From Paenibacillus_E oryzisoli_A (lineage in GTDB: Bacteria; Bacillota; Bacilli; Paenibacillales; NBRC-103111), in assembly GCF_050467285.1 (NCBI RefSeq), contig NZ_JBCMUN010000007.1, forward strand, positions 310,001 through 374,000: a stretch of 64,000 bases of DNA, in the 5' to 3' direction. The first letter of the stretch is position 1. Each line of letters begins with the position of its first letter. Positions 63,669 to 64,000 of this stretch are shown here, in pieces. The notes below the pieces were generated by a model that saw only the letters and a list, made by a program, of their open reading frames with translations, searched no databases and was not told the DNA's origin. The position numbers and the translations under genes are program-made.

Positions 63669-64000
63669 TTATTGCAATTTACCTCCCTCCAAGCGCTTGT
63701 ATTCACTTGGCGTGCAGCCTGTGAATTTTTTGAAGAGTATGCTGAAATGTGCTGAATCCTTGAAGCCCACGGCGTAGGCAATCTCGTAAGCCTTTAAGTC
63801 TTCTTTCAATAACTTGACTTTCGCTGCCTCTATGCGGCATTCCCACAGAATGTCCGTAAAATTTTTACCCGTTTCCTTTTTGATTAAACGGCTTAAATAG
63901 GAATAGTTTACATTCAATCGCTTCGCAACCATTTGCAGTGTGAGTTCGGACATATACTCACTGTCAATGAGATGTATAGTTTCTGCAACAATGCGCTTGG
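63669..64000 (-). CDS. AraC family DNA-binding domain, C-terminal part (cut by window edge)
   Basis: The reading frame is open through the right edge, so only about the last 110 residues are seen. They form a complete AraC double helix-turn-helix: TLQMVAKRLNVNYSYLSRLI is helix-turn-helix 1 and KAYEIAYAVGFKDSAHFSIL is the second, ending TPSEYKRLEGGKLQ. The style fits a YesN-type response regulator, whose receiver domain would lie outside the window. It probably controls the fourth importer directly downstream. Confidence 0.88.
   Translation of the reverse strand, partial: KRIVAETIHLIDSEYMSELTLQMVAKRLNVNYSYLSRLIKKETGKNFTDILWECRIEAAKVKLLKEDLKAYEIAYAVGFKDSAHFSILFKKFTGCTPSEYKRLEGGKLQ

Noticed and set aside
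1..64000. CRISPR arrays, tRNA or rRNA genes, insertion sequences, prophage or toxin-antitoxin genes
   Set aside because: No regularly spaced repeats, cloverleaf-like sequences, transposase or integrase motifs were seen on either strand.

Overview
The window reads as a chromosomal segment of a Gram-positive, spore-forming soil bacterium of the Paenibacillus type (Paenibacillaceae). Reasons: Lpl/YesN-style carbohydrate ABC systems whose AraC regulators carry a membrane sensor; lipobox-bearing solute-binding proteins; strong AGGAGG ribosome sites with TTG and GTG starts; CcpA-type cre sites; a DUF3231 gene; FIMAH, CBM96 and F5/8C modules on very large secreted enzymes; and CBO0543-family membrane proteins. 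That placement is inference. All but one of the genes lie on the minus strand, so operons read from high to low coordinates. Both ends cut a gene.

Region 1 (1-23.0 kb) is a polysaccharide utilisation region. Two complete LplABC-type importers stand in tandem: 20587-17155 (permease, permease, binding protein) and 16856-13318 (binding protein, permease, permease). Each has its own membrane-anchored AraC sensor-regulator (20802-22988 and 10957-13290). Downstream follow a sugar isomerase/epimerase, a D-2-hydroxyacid dehydrogenase, a cytoplasmic beta-helix protein, a 1624-residue secreted heparinase II/III-type lyase with two CBM96 modules, two Gfo/Idh/MocA oxidoreductases and a soluble AraC regulator. 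Together they suggest capture, depolymerisation and catabolism of a uronic-acid-containing glycan.

Region 2 (23.2-34.7 kb): after two small CBO0543 membrane proteins lies a compact ethanolamine bacterial microcompartment operon, eutS-eutP-eutA-eutB-eutC-eutL-eutE-eutM-pduL-(226-aa protein)-eutN-(BMC-H with a tail)-mdh. It supplies all three kinds of shell tile, the AdoCbl-dependent ammonia-lyase and its reactivase, the acetylating aldehyde dehydrogenase and a PduL phosphotransacylase. It has no eutH, eutT, eutG, eutQ or eutVW in this window, and it ends in a malate dehydrogenase.

Region 3 (34.8-51.3 kb): an MgtC-like protein, a HAD hydrolase, an EEP-fold phosphoesterase and a metallophosphatase lie downstream of a third importer (41908-38400) and its membrane AraC regulator (42127-44373). 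A glycosidase operon follows (51281-44596: GH63-like, metallophosphatase, an unrecognised 832-aa protein, GH105). The importer and the glycosidase operon share an ungapped 120-bp upstream element, so they are probably one regulon. A perfect cre site lies in the leader of the regulator gene.

Region 4 (51.5-64 kb): small membrane proteins and the only plus-strand gene (DUF3231), then a GH78 alpha-L-rhamnosidase, a 1229-residue secreted GH99-like multimodular protein with a cre site in its leader, a MalFG/UgpAE-type importer, and the C-terminus of another AraC regulator. No ABC ATPase is encoded, so the importers presumably share one made elsewhere. No tRNA, rRNA, CRISPR, insertion sequence or phage gene was seen, and with the gene calls below no stretch over 300 bases is without a gene.
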